DNA of 64,000 nucleotides from Theocolax elegans (GCA_026168455.1 CM047428.1:23030759-23094758), one strand, 5' to 3'. Positions 1 through 15,184 are shown, counted from the first letter of the stretch. Numbers and translations: made by a program. The notes: generated by a model from the letters alone, not told the origin.

Positions 1-3000
1 TTTACAATGCAATTTATATATCGCGGGAAATTTTTTTCCCCTTTTCTACACATAGGTATATGTTAGACGTATCCTAGTAATTGCAATTGATCTAGTTGAA
101 TTGACCTGTGTCGATATCAGTGTGTAATTGCTTAATTCACATACCTTTTGACGTTATTCCTTAGATAAAGTATCTATTATGTACCTATTTGTAACGTAAC
201 AAACAACGATTAAGGGAATGTGAAAGGGTTTTTATACAGTGACTCGAGTCTCGTGGTAACTCAGACATCAAATTTAAATTGTTGATTAAATTGTCTATTA
301 AATGTAAAGGTGAATGTTGAAAGAGTCTGTACCTATATATATACAACTATAAGTGACTGCCGATGCATTATTTTTATTTTCTTTGGAAAATATTATTCTA
401 GGCTAAATTAAATTAATACCGGAAAAACGATAAAATCTTTAATAATTATTTCATAAGATTGTGAAAAATTTTAAAACAATTTATGGAAAAATCAATATAT
501 TATTTGATAAATATATGATGCAATATCGGTATATATACGTGTATTTTAGAAAGTTAATGCTAATTAATTCGTTTCAGGAGGCTAGATACAATTTATTTTA
601 TAATTATAAATCGAAGGGTCTGCGCAATTTTTCACTTACAATAAAAATGTGCAATTTTAATAATATTGGTGTCAATTATTTCGTTGTACGATTAATTGAA
701 ACGTTTGAATGCAAATATGAAAATATTAATCCACTTGAACAATTAAATTAACTTTTTAAATCTATAATGTCGAGTACAATAAATTAAGAATTAATAAGCG
801 AGAATAAGATTATTAATTACTGTCAAACGTTGTAAATTTATGACATCTGAAACATCAGTACAGCATCGCCTATCTCCCCTGACATTTAAAGACACCCGTA
901 ATTATCAATTTATTCGTCTACTTTAATAGATCAAACGTTATATGAACAAGTTCATAAATCCACCGTAAAACAGTATACGTTGACAAGTTAATCTCGTCAT
1001 CTCAAAATAATCGCATCGCATCGAAAGCAAACTGCATTACGCAGAGCGCGCGCACACACACATCATCACCAATATTCTCTTAACAACATTCCTTCGAAAT
1101 AAATGGTAAAATGTACCAAGTAACGGCAACAAACACACCTACATAATTTTGATAAATCCTGTTACTGTATCCGAGCACATTATATCCTACCAAATTCTCC
1201 ATCGCTCACATGTATATGTATATAAATGGACACGCGAGGAAGGATGATAATGCAGAATAAGGCACGCGCGGGTGCATTAATATATACAACGCATCCGCGA
1301 GATTGACCATGTACGTGTATACGCCATACGTAATAAGCGTCCATCCTGTAATTTAACGTTGCTCGCCAGTTTACGTATATGCATGCGGATGTGTTAAACG
1401 CGCTTTTGTGGCACCCCCGTTAAAACACTTTTGGTATACGAATTTATTTAAATGTACGTGCACTCGTCCGTTCATTCAACTATTAACTGTTGCAGAGAAA
1501 TTTTTTTTTCTTTCAACCGTCTTCTCTTGTGCACGGCATTCAATTATTGTAAAAGCTTGTGAAATTTCGCTTGGCTGGAAAACGACGTTTTAGACGTTTC
1601 CTTCAATTTCTTACTTGATATGTGTGTACGGGTTATTTGGAAAGTTTCGTGAGAAAAATATATATATTTTATTATTTCAAATTCTATATTTCTTGTTGCG
1701 TATATGCTATATTTATTCGATTCGTATTTTTTTAAATTTCATTTTGAATCATTAATTTTTTTGCGAATATTCGTGTTCGGATATATATATGAGTACAATT
1801 CTATTAAAAAGGAGTTCGTTTTAAAATACCGATTTGTGTGCAGGTTGTTCTCTTACGTTTTCGTAGCGACGATAAAATAGATTTTTCCTTAACGAATAGC
1901 TAAACTTTCGTACAGTAATAAATTATTGGACGTGAAAAATATCGATAATTACGTATAAAAAGGGTCATTTGCAGATATATAAAGTATTTGTAAAAATAAA
2001 GGCATTTTAAGCATGTAAAATCGAGGTAAACAACTTTCAAAAGCAGCTATAAATTATATGTGCAATTAAGAAACGTCCACAACAGCACATCCTTAAAAAG
2101 GTTAAATCCCCTTAAAATTGCCAAATAAACCAAGGGAATGATATCGGTATATGTATATATATATAATGTGTCAAATATAGTTTTTACCGCGGTTGACCGT
2201 AACGCTGATCGTATCCTCGTAACCGGTGACCTCCGCGTATCACGAGTACACCTCGCTGCAGGTGCATAGTTACGATGAAATCGGGTCAGAAAAAAAGATA
2301 CGAGGGAAGTAAAAAAAGAAAAGGTCGGTCGAACAGGTGAATGCACGCAGGATCCCTTGATCCTTCCAACTTTTACTCTCGTACAGTTCGCGTGCGTATT
2401 TTTTTTTTCCCGTCGATCGTGGGTTGCATTAGCGCCTTATATACGAGAAGGAGAGGAAGGCGCGCGCCTATAGTGAAAGAGGGAACGGGACACCGCGCCC
2501 GCGTTGCAGCCTTGACTCCGCGGCCGTATCTCAAGCGCTCTCCCGCGCCTTTCCCTCTACCGCTGCTGGAAATCTTAACTATACGTCGCGGGTGTCTGTT
2601 AAATTTCCGAAATCCTACGGTTATTTTTACCGGATGTTAATACTGTATTTTTCAATATATTTTTATATCCGGGTCTATCACGAAATGCAGATAATTTAAA
2701 ACATGGATTTTTTTAATATATATCCAAATTTATTAAAATTTACACGTAGTAAAAAAATATATGTATTTTATGTGAGCCGCGTTTAAAAAATCTTAGGTAT
2801 TTTTATTTATGATTGTTTTATATTTCTCATAATACATCGTTTTGTTGAACAATAAAAACATATTCGTTACGCTTGAAAAGTTTGATATACAACTATTTTA
2901 TACATATTATCAGTAATCTTAATGAATTTAATTTATCTCATTTTATTGTTATATTTAAATATAATATAGATAATAGAAAATACTTATAAAGTAATAATTT

Positions 3001-6000
3001 TGCCATGAACATTGTATAACAATATAATATATTAAAATATAATTTATTTGAAAAATTAAATATTTTAAAACATCAATTTTATCGTTAATTATTACCATTA
3101 TGTTCGTTTGATCAAGCTGGATAAATTCTACTAAACGTTTGTGTTAAATATACATAAGATATCGTTTTTTAAGTTTAAAATGAATATACGAGTTTTAGTT
3201 CGAAATTTCATTGTATAATAATAATCAGAATTGCAAAAGAGGCGAGGTCGACCCTACGGCGAATTTAGACTATCTGTATATGCAGTGTAAAACTTGTATT
3301 TTCAAAGCAGGAAAATTAATCTCTTTGAATGTATATATATTTTTCAACTTCCATATATATTTATAAACGAAATTTACACAGCCGTATACATTCGAACGTC
3401 TAGTATTTTTTAAAACATATATATATTTATTTCTAATTGCATAATCGCGATTTTTATTGCACATATGAATACGCGAATGGTTAAAAATAACTGGTCACAT
3501 TCCAAAAAGCCGTTAACCTTAAATCTCTTTTTTTTTATCAACTTTATTTTTGATAAAACTTCCAATTAATCCTTAATCATTCGAAGGACACAGGTAAACC
3601 ATCGAATTTTTCTTAAAAATACTGAATTTTATGTGGGTCAAGAAATGCTCCAATTATTTAATTATATTTGTTGCACATGACTGGTTCATTTTCATGATGA
3701 ACCCAATTATTTATATTGATTTTTTTTTCTTATTCGAGTAAACGTTAATTAACTCGTGTCAATACCAATCACGCTCGATGAGTATCAACAAACTCGAACA
3801 GTTTAATATTTTGATAGGTAAAATTATATATACGTATTCGTTGGGAATTTTAATTAAATATATTACAGTAAAATATATTTATAAATTTTATTGTGTAATA
3901 CAGTAAGTGTTACATATTTTCAACACGTATGCATTTAACGTTAATTACATAAATTATTTGTACTGCCTATTAATCTGTATTTGTAAATGGCCGCGGTAAA
4001 TACAAAAATCGTTGATACTAACCATTCCCTTTTACACATTGATCACACGTATATACATATAGAAGATAAACCAGTTTTATATAGTTACGTGCGAATGTTT
4101 CGATGACCTAATCTATTACTTGTTTAATAAACCAGTGTAAATATTTTTACTTTAAACTTGTACCATTAGACTTAATTAATGACGTTTCGGTTGCATCTAA
4201 ACTGAATAAAAAAGTTAAATATTATGCAGCGAATTGTACTGAAAGTTTAAATAGTCAAACGCACATTCACGAACCTTTACTCCGTTAAAATTAAAAGCCT
4301 TTTACATTTCATTTAATCAATTGGATTTTTATAGAATTATCTATGTATCTCGAACGTAAAATTTATGAATATTCAGATTTTCTGAAGTAACAATTGATAA
4401 ATTGATATTATAATTAATATAAAAATAAAATAATGAAACAGTGAAAATAATGAGTAACGCTATACGAATTTGCGATAATGAATTACAATACAATTATAAA
4501 ATAGTCGTAAAGAATTTACGATTGTAGCTGCTCCATTTCCAACAAAAAATTGACAATGTAATATGTAAATGTGGAAACAGGTAGTCGAATAATATAATAT
4601 AATTAGAAGCTTACGTGTAACGTATAAAATTATACAAGTATATGTGTATAAATCAAATCAGTCACATTATCACAATTATTATACTTTCCCTTATTATATC
4701 AACATACAGCATCGACTCGATTGTAAAAAACTATATTTATATATGTGTATCATGAAATACGTAAGTCACGTCTACCAATTAATTTGAAATTATAATATTA
4801 TCACCGTGAAAAGAATGTCTGTATACCAAAGCTATTCTAATACTATTTTCCCATGGTACTGTTGGATTAAAAAAGAAAAATCAAGCGATCCCCGTTTTAT
4901 GCGATATTGAATCTTAATTCGTATGTCGACACGCGTCGAAAATTATTTTCTCACATTATGCGCACACATATACATAATACACTGCGTATACATCCATACA
5001 CGCACACACACAAGAGCGCAAATTCAAAGAGACCGATTGTGCTAACCAAATGCTCCGCGGGTTTTTAACTCGCGTGCTATATATATATATAGGGAAACTC
5101 GGGCATACGCGATTGGTATAATCAATTTCGTCCCGATATAATTAAACGTGGCTACACGGTGAATCGTTACGCAAATCCTGTACGCGCGTAAGGATCATCG
5201 GGAATACAGAGCTGAAAAAAATCTTAAGGTATGAAGAAAATTTTAGTATCAGGGGGATATGTACACACGCAACTTATTGATATATGGTATTTAGAATTTA
5301 CACACGCAGGGTTTTCTAGTCATTAATGGTATATACATATAATCACCATCGAATAACGTTTTTAAACAGTTTCTCTATTTTCCAAGAATTCTAATAATAT
5401 TTTATTTAATTTTAGTTTTGTATTACTTTTATTTGGAAAATAATAATTTATTTATATACAAATATTAAATACATGAAAATATTACTTATTGTGACTGTGT
5501 TTGAATTACAATAAGATGAGTTACGAGATATAAATGTAATTTCCATCTTTTCCACGAATAAGAGAATTATAATCAATGTGAAAAAGATAGTTTTATTAAT
5601 TATTTCAAGATAAGAAATTTAATTTATCGTTGTCGTCCTCAACGTAATTATCATTAAATGTTGTAATACAATATAAAAAATATAATAATAAATAAATAAT
5701 AAATTGCAAATATTAAATTATTATTTTTTTTGTTAAATTATAAATTTCTTTTGATACTTACAATATTTTCATATATTAAAACCGCACTCTATAAAAAAAT
5801 TGTTTAATTTATATTGCTTTTTTGTATTTGTAGTTAGATTAGATTAGATATTAGATTATTAATTTAATGGGGCTGCAGGGTAGAAACCCCATTTGCCTAT
5901 TTTGAGTGTAGCAGAGATATACAGTTTAAATTTAGGAATTAAAAATTAAAATTCAAAAAAAATTGAAAATTAAATATTAATAAGTTACCCACAATAGTAT

Positions 6001-6170
6001 ATAGATTTGTATAGATTCATTGGATACAACATTGCCAAGTAACCACACAAAATTTTCCAATCAATCGATCAAGGTGTATCAAAAATATTTTATTGTTGAT
6101 ACAAATAATTTTCTTACAAACGACATCAGTTGTAAAAGTATTTATACAAAAATGGTTAACAGTTTACACA
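1..6170. other. AT-rich non-coding DNA with one CpG-rich patch
   Basis: No exon or RNA gene is recognised. A CpG-rich patch covers about 2180-2640. The rest is AT-rich with many short TA runs and a few CA/CG runs (near 1045-1065 and 4960-5020). Open frames here are short, low in complexity, and resemble no protein I know. Confidence 0.65.
5834..5893. repeat. Short TTAGA repeat next to a 7-bp hairpin
   Basis: Three TTAGA units at 5834-5848 are followed by AATGGGG (5866-5872) and its exact inverted partner CCCCATT (5887-5893) around a 14-base loop. The GC-rich stem stands out in very AT-rich surroundings. It is not telomeric TTAGG repeat. Confidence 0.5.
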
Positions 6171-9100
6171 TCCTCGAAAAGTACGTATTACACGTATACG
6201 CTCGAATAGCTGAAAAATACCGCGTCTAAATAGATTCCGTGGAAGGCTCGACGTAATAACGCGCAGGTTGCTCTTATAAGTATATATACGTGTATATATA
6301 TACATATATAAAAAGTGAAAATCCTTGGTGTGCGAGCTCGCGGAAAAATCATCTGTCCGCGCCACGCGTTCTCGTTCCACATCCGAAGTTATATCCCCAC
6401 GCGACTGAAGAAATTCTCGTTCCTTCTCACTCAGTTCTCTATGGCGAATCTATGCAATGAACGTGAAAATTTTCTCTTGTACTTATATACCGGGGATTTA
6501 AGATTCGTTTCACTTTGCGCGTTCGCGTCAAATGAAATCGCACGCGAAGTGAGAGCGAAACCTATATGCGCTACCGAGGTAGTTCTACACACACACAGAC
6601 ACTTATACGCGCGTGCGTGCGTGCGTGTCTGCATAGTGTATTTAATAATGTCGTTCGCGTATTTCCTTTTTTCCGGTGGATTATTTATCGCGATTCGCGC
6701 ATTCTTCCGCGATATTCCTTGCTCGTAAATTCATCGGGCGTGCTCGAGTTTCTTATAAATTCAAGGAGCATGAGAAAATCACATTTTTCTCTTCAATATA
6801 TTTATTTATCTTTTTTCTTTTAAATTTTATACACACTCGAGGGCCGTGCAGTTATTACACTCGAATAATTCGTACACTGCAGGTTTCAAGATTTATGGAA
6901 ATTCCGGCTCGCCGGATATGTGTAAGGGATATATATCTATATGCACGCGCTTATGCGTATATATATGTATATACCTCGTAATGAGCCGAGAGTGAATAAT
7001 TGGGCAAAATTATACGATAGCGAGATAATTTTTGAAAATAGCTCCAGTTCCTCGGGACTGTCGACCGATTTGTACACACATTTATCTATATATATATACA
7101 CGAATTTCCCATTGTCATTGAAAGTACATTTATTATTTCGGATATAATTGTCCCACTGATTTGGTTATATACCCGAAACAAATAGTCATTTAGTTTACTT
7201 ACTTGGAACATTTTCGCTCGGAGTTCCGAGATTTTATTAGCTTCGTTCGTTTCGGACTTGACAGACATTATATGTACCGAGTATATATATCTCTCTCTCT
7301 TTGACTCTCTGCACGTGCTGGGAATTTAATAATAAAATGAATTTTAATTGGATGAATTTGAATTATATATGTGAAACGTCCTGTATTCTTCGTCGATTTC
7401 GAATAGTAAAGGTAGAGAGTGCGCGGTTTTTTTATTTCTTTCATTTTCTTCTGAGAATACTATAAACTTCAGTGAGGGATAATATTTTACGTAAATTAAC
7501 GTTACGAACGAGAATTCATTTAGTTCCCTTAATTTTTCGTATATACGAAAATTTAATTAATCGTTACACATTAATAACCATCAACTCGGATAAAATAAAA
7601 TAAAAAACGTATACATCGAACACACGAGCGAACATTCAGTTGCACAATTCTAATATACCTTTAGTTGTTATTTATCTCAATCTGAATTTGGTCAACTCGC
7701 GGTTGAAAAATTTTAGGGTAATTTATCAATGTTCTTGCCGTAAAAATAACACGGATACTTGTTTAGCAAAATGTTAGATAATAAAAATAATGCGAATATT
7801 GCATTTAGTATTGTCATCGTCGGTAATTGAATAAGATGGATTACGTTAAATAAACAATGCCGCTTATTGTTCGGTAGTAATATATATATAAATTATATTT
7901 CCATTTGCGAACAATAAATAATCGACTAATTGTATTGGAATCAACAGGCAGTTGGACCAGGCTATAACGTAATCGATGCTCGTTTGAATAAAATATGAGT
8001 CACTAGAGTCGTTATTTGGTAGCGGAGAGTGTTCTCACAGTTGAATGAATATTCATGTTCCCATGGTATTAGATATATATACGTCTCTCTCCGCATGGCC
8101 ACAACATCAGAGACATATCCAATATACCTGTACAAGTAGCTATACACATTTTTAAATTAAATAAATCAATGTCGAGGATCGGATAATCTATTGTCGTTTA
8201 AATCAAATATTCCGGAGTAAATGAGTAATTAAGCGATTTAATTATTTTAATTGGTTTCTTTTATCATATTATTTACTGTTATTTAATACGTGTTTTTCTA
8301 AAATTTATTAAATGCGATTATAAACTTATTTGTATAGCCGCGTTTATTCATATTTGTTAATTCTGTAAGAAATCTATGATTTTTAAAAGTTTTAGGTATA
8401 ATCAGTCTCTTCCGAAAGTCTTTTATTTATTTTGCATATGCCAATTGAATATCCCTATAGAAAAATTACCCACTTAAAAGTCATTAAAATTGTTTTATCA
8501 TATTTATTAATGTATTTGTTATGACACATGTCTAAATACAAACACAAACATAATTAGATGATCATAAAATTCGTGTGATTATGGATAGATCGATAAACAT
8601 TAATTTATAACAATATAACGTGACGTTAAAAAATTCGAGATTCCCCCCAGCTTTCCAGAAAAAGGTATTCCATACGAGTAAGTCGAGTAATCAGGTCCAC
8701 GAAAGTGCATCTATATTACCTTTTTTTTTCTCGAACTCGCGTAATCTCCTTTTTCGTAAATGTATAATGAATATTTATCCAAGTCCGTTATGGGAAGTGA
8801 GTTAAATAGCCGGGAGCACAATATCACTCGAGGATTACGCGTTTGTTATTGTTGAACATTTGCCCGCGATGAAACATAAGATCTAGCAGGTCATCGTTCA
8901 CGCGCGCTCGGCCCATAAATCTCTAGAGAGAGGTTCCTGTAATACACGTACGATGTGTTTGATACGTGTCGCGCGCGGCGTGTCGTTGCGAAAATCAGTA
9001 TCTCGAGAGCCGGGTTCGGTTATTTCCCTTGAATTTACGCGAGATCCAACATTTCGACCGATTGTTCGATCGCGCAATAGACACGATTTTACCTGGTACT

Positions 9101-10480
9101 TACAATGATCGATCGCTACTCCTATTTATTTTCGTTGATTTATTATTCCGCGGTAACACGTGCCTCTAATAACCATCGATCGCATCCCCTATTCTTCAAT
9201 AATATCGATGACATTGCGTACTTCGTACTTTCAGTTATTTTATGCTGATTTATATTTAATGCGCATACGCGTTTATTCATTTTTTTTAGTATCTCCTTAT
9301 TTATGAGCTTTTACATCGATTGTAAATTAAGATACGTATAAGTGCACGTGTCTGTATATACGTGTACTATCGTTGTTTTACAATGTTGAATTATCTGTTT
9401 AATTTAATTAAGAATAATCGACGTGGATAGTTTCGTTAATAAATGAAGCACGCTATTTAATTAGGTGAGAAACTAGTAAACCTAATTAATATAAGCTTTA
9501 TTTTCTTTTGCCTTCGTTAAAGAGAAATTCGTATGCGCGTCGCATCATCGAAACAAAGATTAACTTAACTAACTCAAAATATATGCAAATGCAGCGCGTT
9601 AAAATAGGGAATCAAACGACACATTGTATTCTAAAATATCTCAATGATTTACTTGTGTATAATAGCTGTTCAATTACAAGCATAAAATTGTAAATTATTA
9701 ATTAATCACAATCGACTAAATAGTGTGTTGAGTTAATTTTATAATTTATTTTACATACAAAAATGTATCCCATTTTTATATATTAATGGATATAGTATAA
9801 CATATATACAGTATTAATTATTAATTAATCATTAATCTTATTTATGTTACACGTGCTACGATAACAACTACCACAAAATACTCGAGACCAGCTTATTTCC
9901 ATTTAATCTGTAAATATAAATTTAGCGAGCTCTTTCAAAATCCACTCACGACGAGGATAAATAATCGATAAATGATTTAAAAATCAATTAAATATATTGG
10001 ATATATCGTTGATCTCATATATTTCGTATTATATATTTCGTAAAAAACGACCGAATCATAACTCGTAGATGATTAATACGACGATCAACCAAACGAATAT
10101 ATCCGGATTCAAATTTGCTGCTACCGATACGCCTATTAAAACGTCAAACGAAGAATACACAGTGAAAGTCTTGTACCTTTCTATACGGAGGCCACATTCA
10201 TATAACCAATCCATACGAAACCAATTTTTCACCCAAACACGTTATAAACCTTGGTTTAAAAAGCCAGAGTATTACACTTACTCACCCGTAAAATCGAATA
10301 ACCCGGAGCCGTGCAGTGGTAACAAGAAAAGTGAGAGAGAGATATTAAACAAAAAACGCGACATCGTCCCTCCTGTAAAATCACGTAACCTCTTGTATAT
10401 AGTGTAACGCGTATATATACAGTGTTAATCCGTGTACATTCCAGAAAATCCAAGACCAACTTGAGGATACACGAGTAAAA
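6171..10480. other. Alternating CpG-rich and AT-rich non-coding DNA
   Basis: CpG-rich patches cover about 6230-6980 (with a GCGT/GTGC-rich stretch near 6605-6630) and about 8880-9230. Between them lies AT-rich DNA with no recognised feature. Overlapping open frames on both strands of the 6.2-7.0 kb patch are typical of CpG-rich non-coding DNA. A 112-codon frame at 10069-10407 is discussed under findings. Confidence 0.6.
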
Positions 10481-10530
10481 GGTTATATACACGGATAATG
10501 AAAGGTTTTTACGTGAGGATACTCGCGTGC

Positions 10531-10552
10531 GTGTGTGTGTGTGTGTGTGTGT
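10531..10552. repeat. (GT)11 microsatellite
   Basis: A perfect GT run at the left edge of the CpG-rich patch at 10.5-10.7 kb. Confidence 0.97.
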
Positions 10553-13490
10553 AGAAAGGGAAAACCCGACGTCTGATCTATTTCCCGCTTCCGCGACCTT
10601 GTGTCGTTCTCCCAAGGCAAACCACCTGTCAGGATTCGAGAAAGCGACGCTCGAGGAGAGAAAAAGGTCCGCGGTGGAAAATAAAAATAAATAAATCCTG
10701 GCGTTACCAATTTTCGGATGTTCGGTTACAAGTCGATGTATATATATACCGCACTTGTTTTTTTTTTCTTTTCGGTAATCCAGATCACGAGAAATCGTTA
10801 AAGATTTAACGTCGATTTGTTACCGACTGATATATGGATCATTGTGTAATACGAGTTTTTAGTACTCCGTAAATTACAATTTGAGTTAAAATTGATTATT
10901 TATCTTACCGAAAGCGTATTCGCAGTAATTTTGTTGTAAAATTGTAATAAGATGATTAAACTAAAAAAAAAAATATGTAAACTTGATTATTATTAAATTT
11001 GTGCAATGAACGCATTGTCATATATTTTGTATCTATAAATAACAAATTTAATGTTACATCAGATATAAAATGTAAGCAAGGATATTACGTCCCATTTTCA
11101 TTAAATCGGTATTCGCGTGATACGAGTATTACTTCGAGTAACAAAATATAATACAAAATCAAGATTCGTTGAGTATATATACGAACGTGTTTACAGATGC
11201 AACTTACCAAGATGAATTTAGATTGTTTACGTGAGATTCAAGGTTCGTGATTATCCTGACCAAAAAAAAAATGAGCTACACTCGCATTATAATTAAGATG
11301 CAAAATGAGGATATACCAGCAGTGTATGTATATATATACTTGCAATCTTAATATTCCGAGTATACGCGCAGTTTTATTATTAATACACACGTTTTGTATA
11401 AAGTGATACGTTGCTCTTATTATTTACCGAGATGCACGATTTTTTGTGAATCGCAACTGAAATTCGCGTGTTTTATCCAGCATTTAGCTTGTCAGCGGAG
11501 AATAATATACTACTCCAAAAACATGACAACCGTGTTCAATCAAGATTATTTTTTTTTTATTAATCGACCGTTCAAAAGAATAAATTCTGTAGGCTACGTT
11601 ATGCACGTAAACATGTCAAATGCATCAAAAGCGAAATCATAAAATTCAAATGAAATTATCAGTCAAAAATTTAATAAGTTGTACGTTTGAATAGCGTATC
11701 CTTTCTTTCTTTCATAATTCTATGAGATGATTTCTTTTGTACACTCTATTCCACAATTGCAATTAATGTGTAATATATAAACTCAAACGTTTCCTATATA
11801 TACTAATAATAGTATATATACAAGGAAACATAAATGTTTGCGCGATATATTTAATAAATATTAATTAATTAATGATATATACGAACATATATCATACGTA
11901 TATTTCAAAGTATAAATGGGAATTTAAATTTCGTCGTTATGTAAATCAATAAACACGATTTTTATCGTGACGAAGAATTTATAGAATTTCCCGCTAATAT
12001 ACGAGATAAAAGAAATCAACGGAACTTATTCGTATATATACCTGCACACACACACAGACAGACACACATATGCATGTGTACCTAGACGATAAAATACCAG
12101 TTAAACTACTTTCCGCCAATCTAATAAAAAGGCTCGCATTTGCTCGAAAATTGTTGGACGGTGTACAGGTATATATACGTATAGATATAGATATGTACAG
12201 AAGCAGCATATGTGCAGTGCATGGTATAGACCTCGAGGGTATACCGTTCAAAATGTGATAGTCAAGAGCCGGAAACGAGACGTCGACGAGACTTCACGTA
12301 ATGGGAAAGTTCCTTGGGTGCAGTATGTACCAACTCGACAGTTCGTTATTATTTTTTTTTTTTTTATTTTCATCGGACACTAGATAGATGTAAGTGTAAG
12401 GTGCCTAAATAACGATTACCATATAGGTATATGTATCAAAGAGAAGTGTTAGCCCACTTTATCTATCGCACGAAATCTCAGGTTATGTATCGAGGATGCT
12501 TCAGGTGCATCGCGTACGTGTCAAAAGGCGTACCGTACGGACCGTGAATAAATGCCACTTTCGAGGCCTTGATTATTGCATTGTTGGCTACAATGGTAAA
12601 TATAATAAAAAATGATACCACCGTTAACGAGTGAAGAGTGAATGAATGGGAAACAATTGAATTTTTCAACCGGACACATTCCTTTCCTTCGTTTTTAAGA
12701 GAGTACGTATGTATATGAATCTGTTTTCATTCGCCTTGAATATTGATGAAGAAAGTGAAAATTTTATTTTGTTTTATATTTTGATTGCTATACGTAGGGT
12801 TATATTTAAAAATAATAGTGAATTAATATTAATTTAAATAATAGTGTAGTAGGAAAATAGTTTTTACAGATAATTTTAATAATCTCAAACATCTACAGAA
12901 CATTTTGTACAATACAGTGAAATTTTCACTGTAATATGGTTTAGAGGTCTCCGACAGAAATCGCAGCAATTGTGAAGCATTTTTTCGACCATAAAGTGGT
13001 CATTCGATCAAAAATGGACAATAAGTTGATAATGTATAGTTGATAAAGAATGGCTTTACCTAATCTTAAAGTACAAAATTTCAAGTATGGACATAAGTGT
13101 ATGTATACATTGCATTTGCAATAATGGTGTACGATATTTTTCATGCAAGTCTTGTATACACGTACTCAAGATAATCAACTGATTTTAAAATAATTCAGCT
13201 TTATTAGATGTAGATATATGAAAAGATATTTTTCTGTACGCGGGTTGTTTCTCTTTATAGATTACATATACGATTGTCGTGTAATCCAGAAAAGAAATAA
13301 GTATAATGACCGAAGGTTGATAAGTTTCGAATTGATTGTCGAAGAAACATTAATCGAGCAGTATTTTCTCAAGGAAATCATTTACGACACATCAATTATT
13401 CATGAAAAGTGATTACCCTCGTCATATTGTTATAAAATAAGGAAAAGAATGCTATCGATATCAAGAATCATTTTGAAGAAAGTTAATCTC
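10553..13490. other. CpG-rich patch followed by AT-rich non-coding DNA
   Basis: A short CpG-rich patch (to about 10720) contains CCACCTGTCAGG, an E-box-like string. AT-rich DNA follows, with a poly-T run at 12352-12365 and a near-palindrome TACAGTGAAATTTTCACTGTA at 12913-12933. No gene is recognised. Confidence 0.6.
11784..11840. other. Imperfect hairpin, 57 bases
   Basis: The arm CAAACGTTTCCTATATATACT pairs across a 6-base loop (AATAAT) with AGTATATATACAAGGAAAC followed by ATAAATGTTTG. The pairing is good apart from small bulges. The size is near that of a small pre-miRNA, but the stem is mostly TA repeat and I recognise no known miRNA in it. Confidence 0.4.
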
Positions 13491-14881
13491 GTTGACCAAC
13501 GAACCGATCTCGATTGAATCTACCGATTGCACCTATCTTTCTCTCAGTTTTCTCGAGAAGTATCAACCTGCAACGCGGAAAATCCCTTTTGGCGACTCGT
13601 GACTTCCTTCTCGGAGTCGTAGGTCGAGCAGGAAACGAGTCCTCGGCGGGTCGATCCCCGTGAGATACTCGGAACGCAGCAGGGCGTGAAGCATAAATTT
13701 AGACGCGTTCAATCGGTATAAACGGACCGTATAAACTAGTGGCGTTTGCGGAAGTACATTCAACAACACTGGACTCTCTCGTAGGCGTTCCTTCGCTCGT
13801 TCGAGAGAGAGAAAGAGAGAGAGTGAGAAGGGGGCAAAGGTCACGGAGGTTAAGGGAATCAAGTACCGGGTACGTAACGCGATTTGTCATGAACATTTTA
13901 TTCGCGTGTCCGCGTCTTTCGCGCAACCCCTTCGACCGACCATACGTCGAGAGCCGTCTTTTTTTTTTCCTTTTTCTTTTTTACGTTTCTCTTGTCTTTT
14001 TACCAAGAGGATTGTTCGCTATTATGGGACGCGTCGTTCGTTCGCGCACGCGATTTTTTCACGGTTACGTAATCGGATTTGAAAGTAAGCGAGTTTTCAT
14101 GGATGTAATTAATCAAATGGCTGAGTAACCGCTGTGTTATATATTATACTCAATTGTTATGGGAATCTTGCTTTTAACATTCGTTTCATTCTCTGGGCCT
14201 TTTTTTTCCTGGTTGTTACTCTTGTGAACCACATTCCTCCTATTTTTATATATATATACTTTTGCACGATATTTTCTTTCGCTTTTTCACATTTTTTTTT
14301 ATTTTTATGAAAATATGAACTCAAGCACTAGATACGGTGTCATAATTTGAGTAATAACGAGTACTTGAGAGTAATTCAAATATAAAATTGTCTTTTCTGT
14401 AACATTATTTATTTTGGTTACATTTCGATTTGCAACGGAAGAGAGGCGATAATCGTTAAAATATATATACATTTGTACCTTAGGTTCTCAAGATATGAAA
14501 CTGGCCGACTTGATTGTACGAAGCTTTATTACTTCCTATTTTTCCAAAGCGACTCAACGATTGCACCGTACAAAATATATATTTACGAGAATATTTATTG
14601 TAAGATTAAGATCATCCCTCTAAAAATGTTTTGTAGTTTGAACTAGCGCATGCTCGGCGCGAAGTATCGAGTACAATAAGATAAATTTCGTAGACGGTGC
14701 TCACGGCACCATCAACTTTAGGCATAATTTCTCCGTAGTCTATATACCTCGCAGACACACACGACTTTCTTGCACACGGCGTCTCCGCGCTAGCGTATCT
14801 CGCAATATAGACCGCGACAACCGATATACATGTCAAGCACGAGGCGCGCCCCTTTTCTCCAACTTCCAAGACACACGTCCG

Positions 14882-15184
14882 GTCTCTCTCTCCCTCTCTC
14901 TCTTTCTCTACCTTTCTCTTTATCTACATTTCCCTCCATCTCTCTCTCTCTTTCTCTCGTGACGTAAACTTTTACATAAAATAAAACGCCACGGGCGCGA
15001 ATATCAATAATATCGGCGGCGGGTGTTGGCGACGTTTGCGTAATCGCGATCGCTCGGTCCTCTACACCGGCCCCACGGAAAAACTCGAAAGGAGGCCCGC
15101 GGGCCTTTTCTCGCTCGATTATGTATCGTAGATAATACAATATAAAAAAGATAGAGAGAAAGAGAGAGGGAGAGAAAGAGAAGA
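14882..15184. repeat. Pyrimidine tract and inverted purine tract flanking a CpG-rich segment
   Basis: A CT-rich tract at 14882-14958 is followed, about 190 bases later, by a GA-rich tract at 15149-15184. The two are close to reverse complements of each other over some 30 bases (including the CCCTCTCTC / GAGAGAGGG core). The segment between is CpG-rich. This is an imperfect inverted repeat built from simple sequence. Confidence 0.7.

Noticed and set aside
5834..5848. Telomere-like repeat
   Set aside because: The unit is TTAGA, not the insect TTAGG, and there are only three copies.
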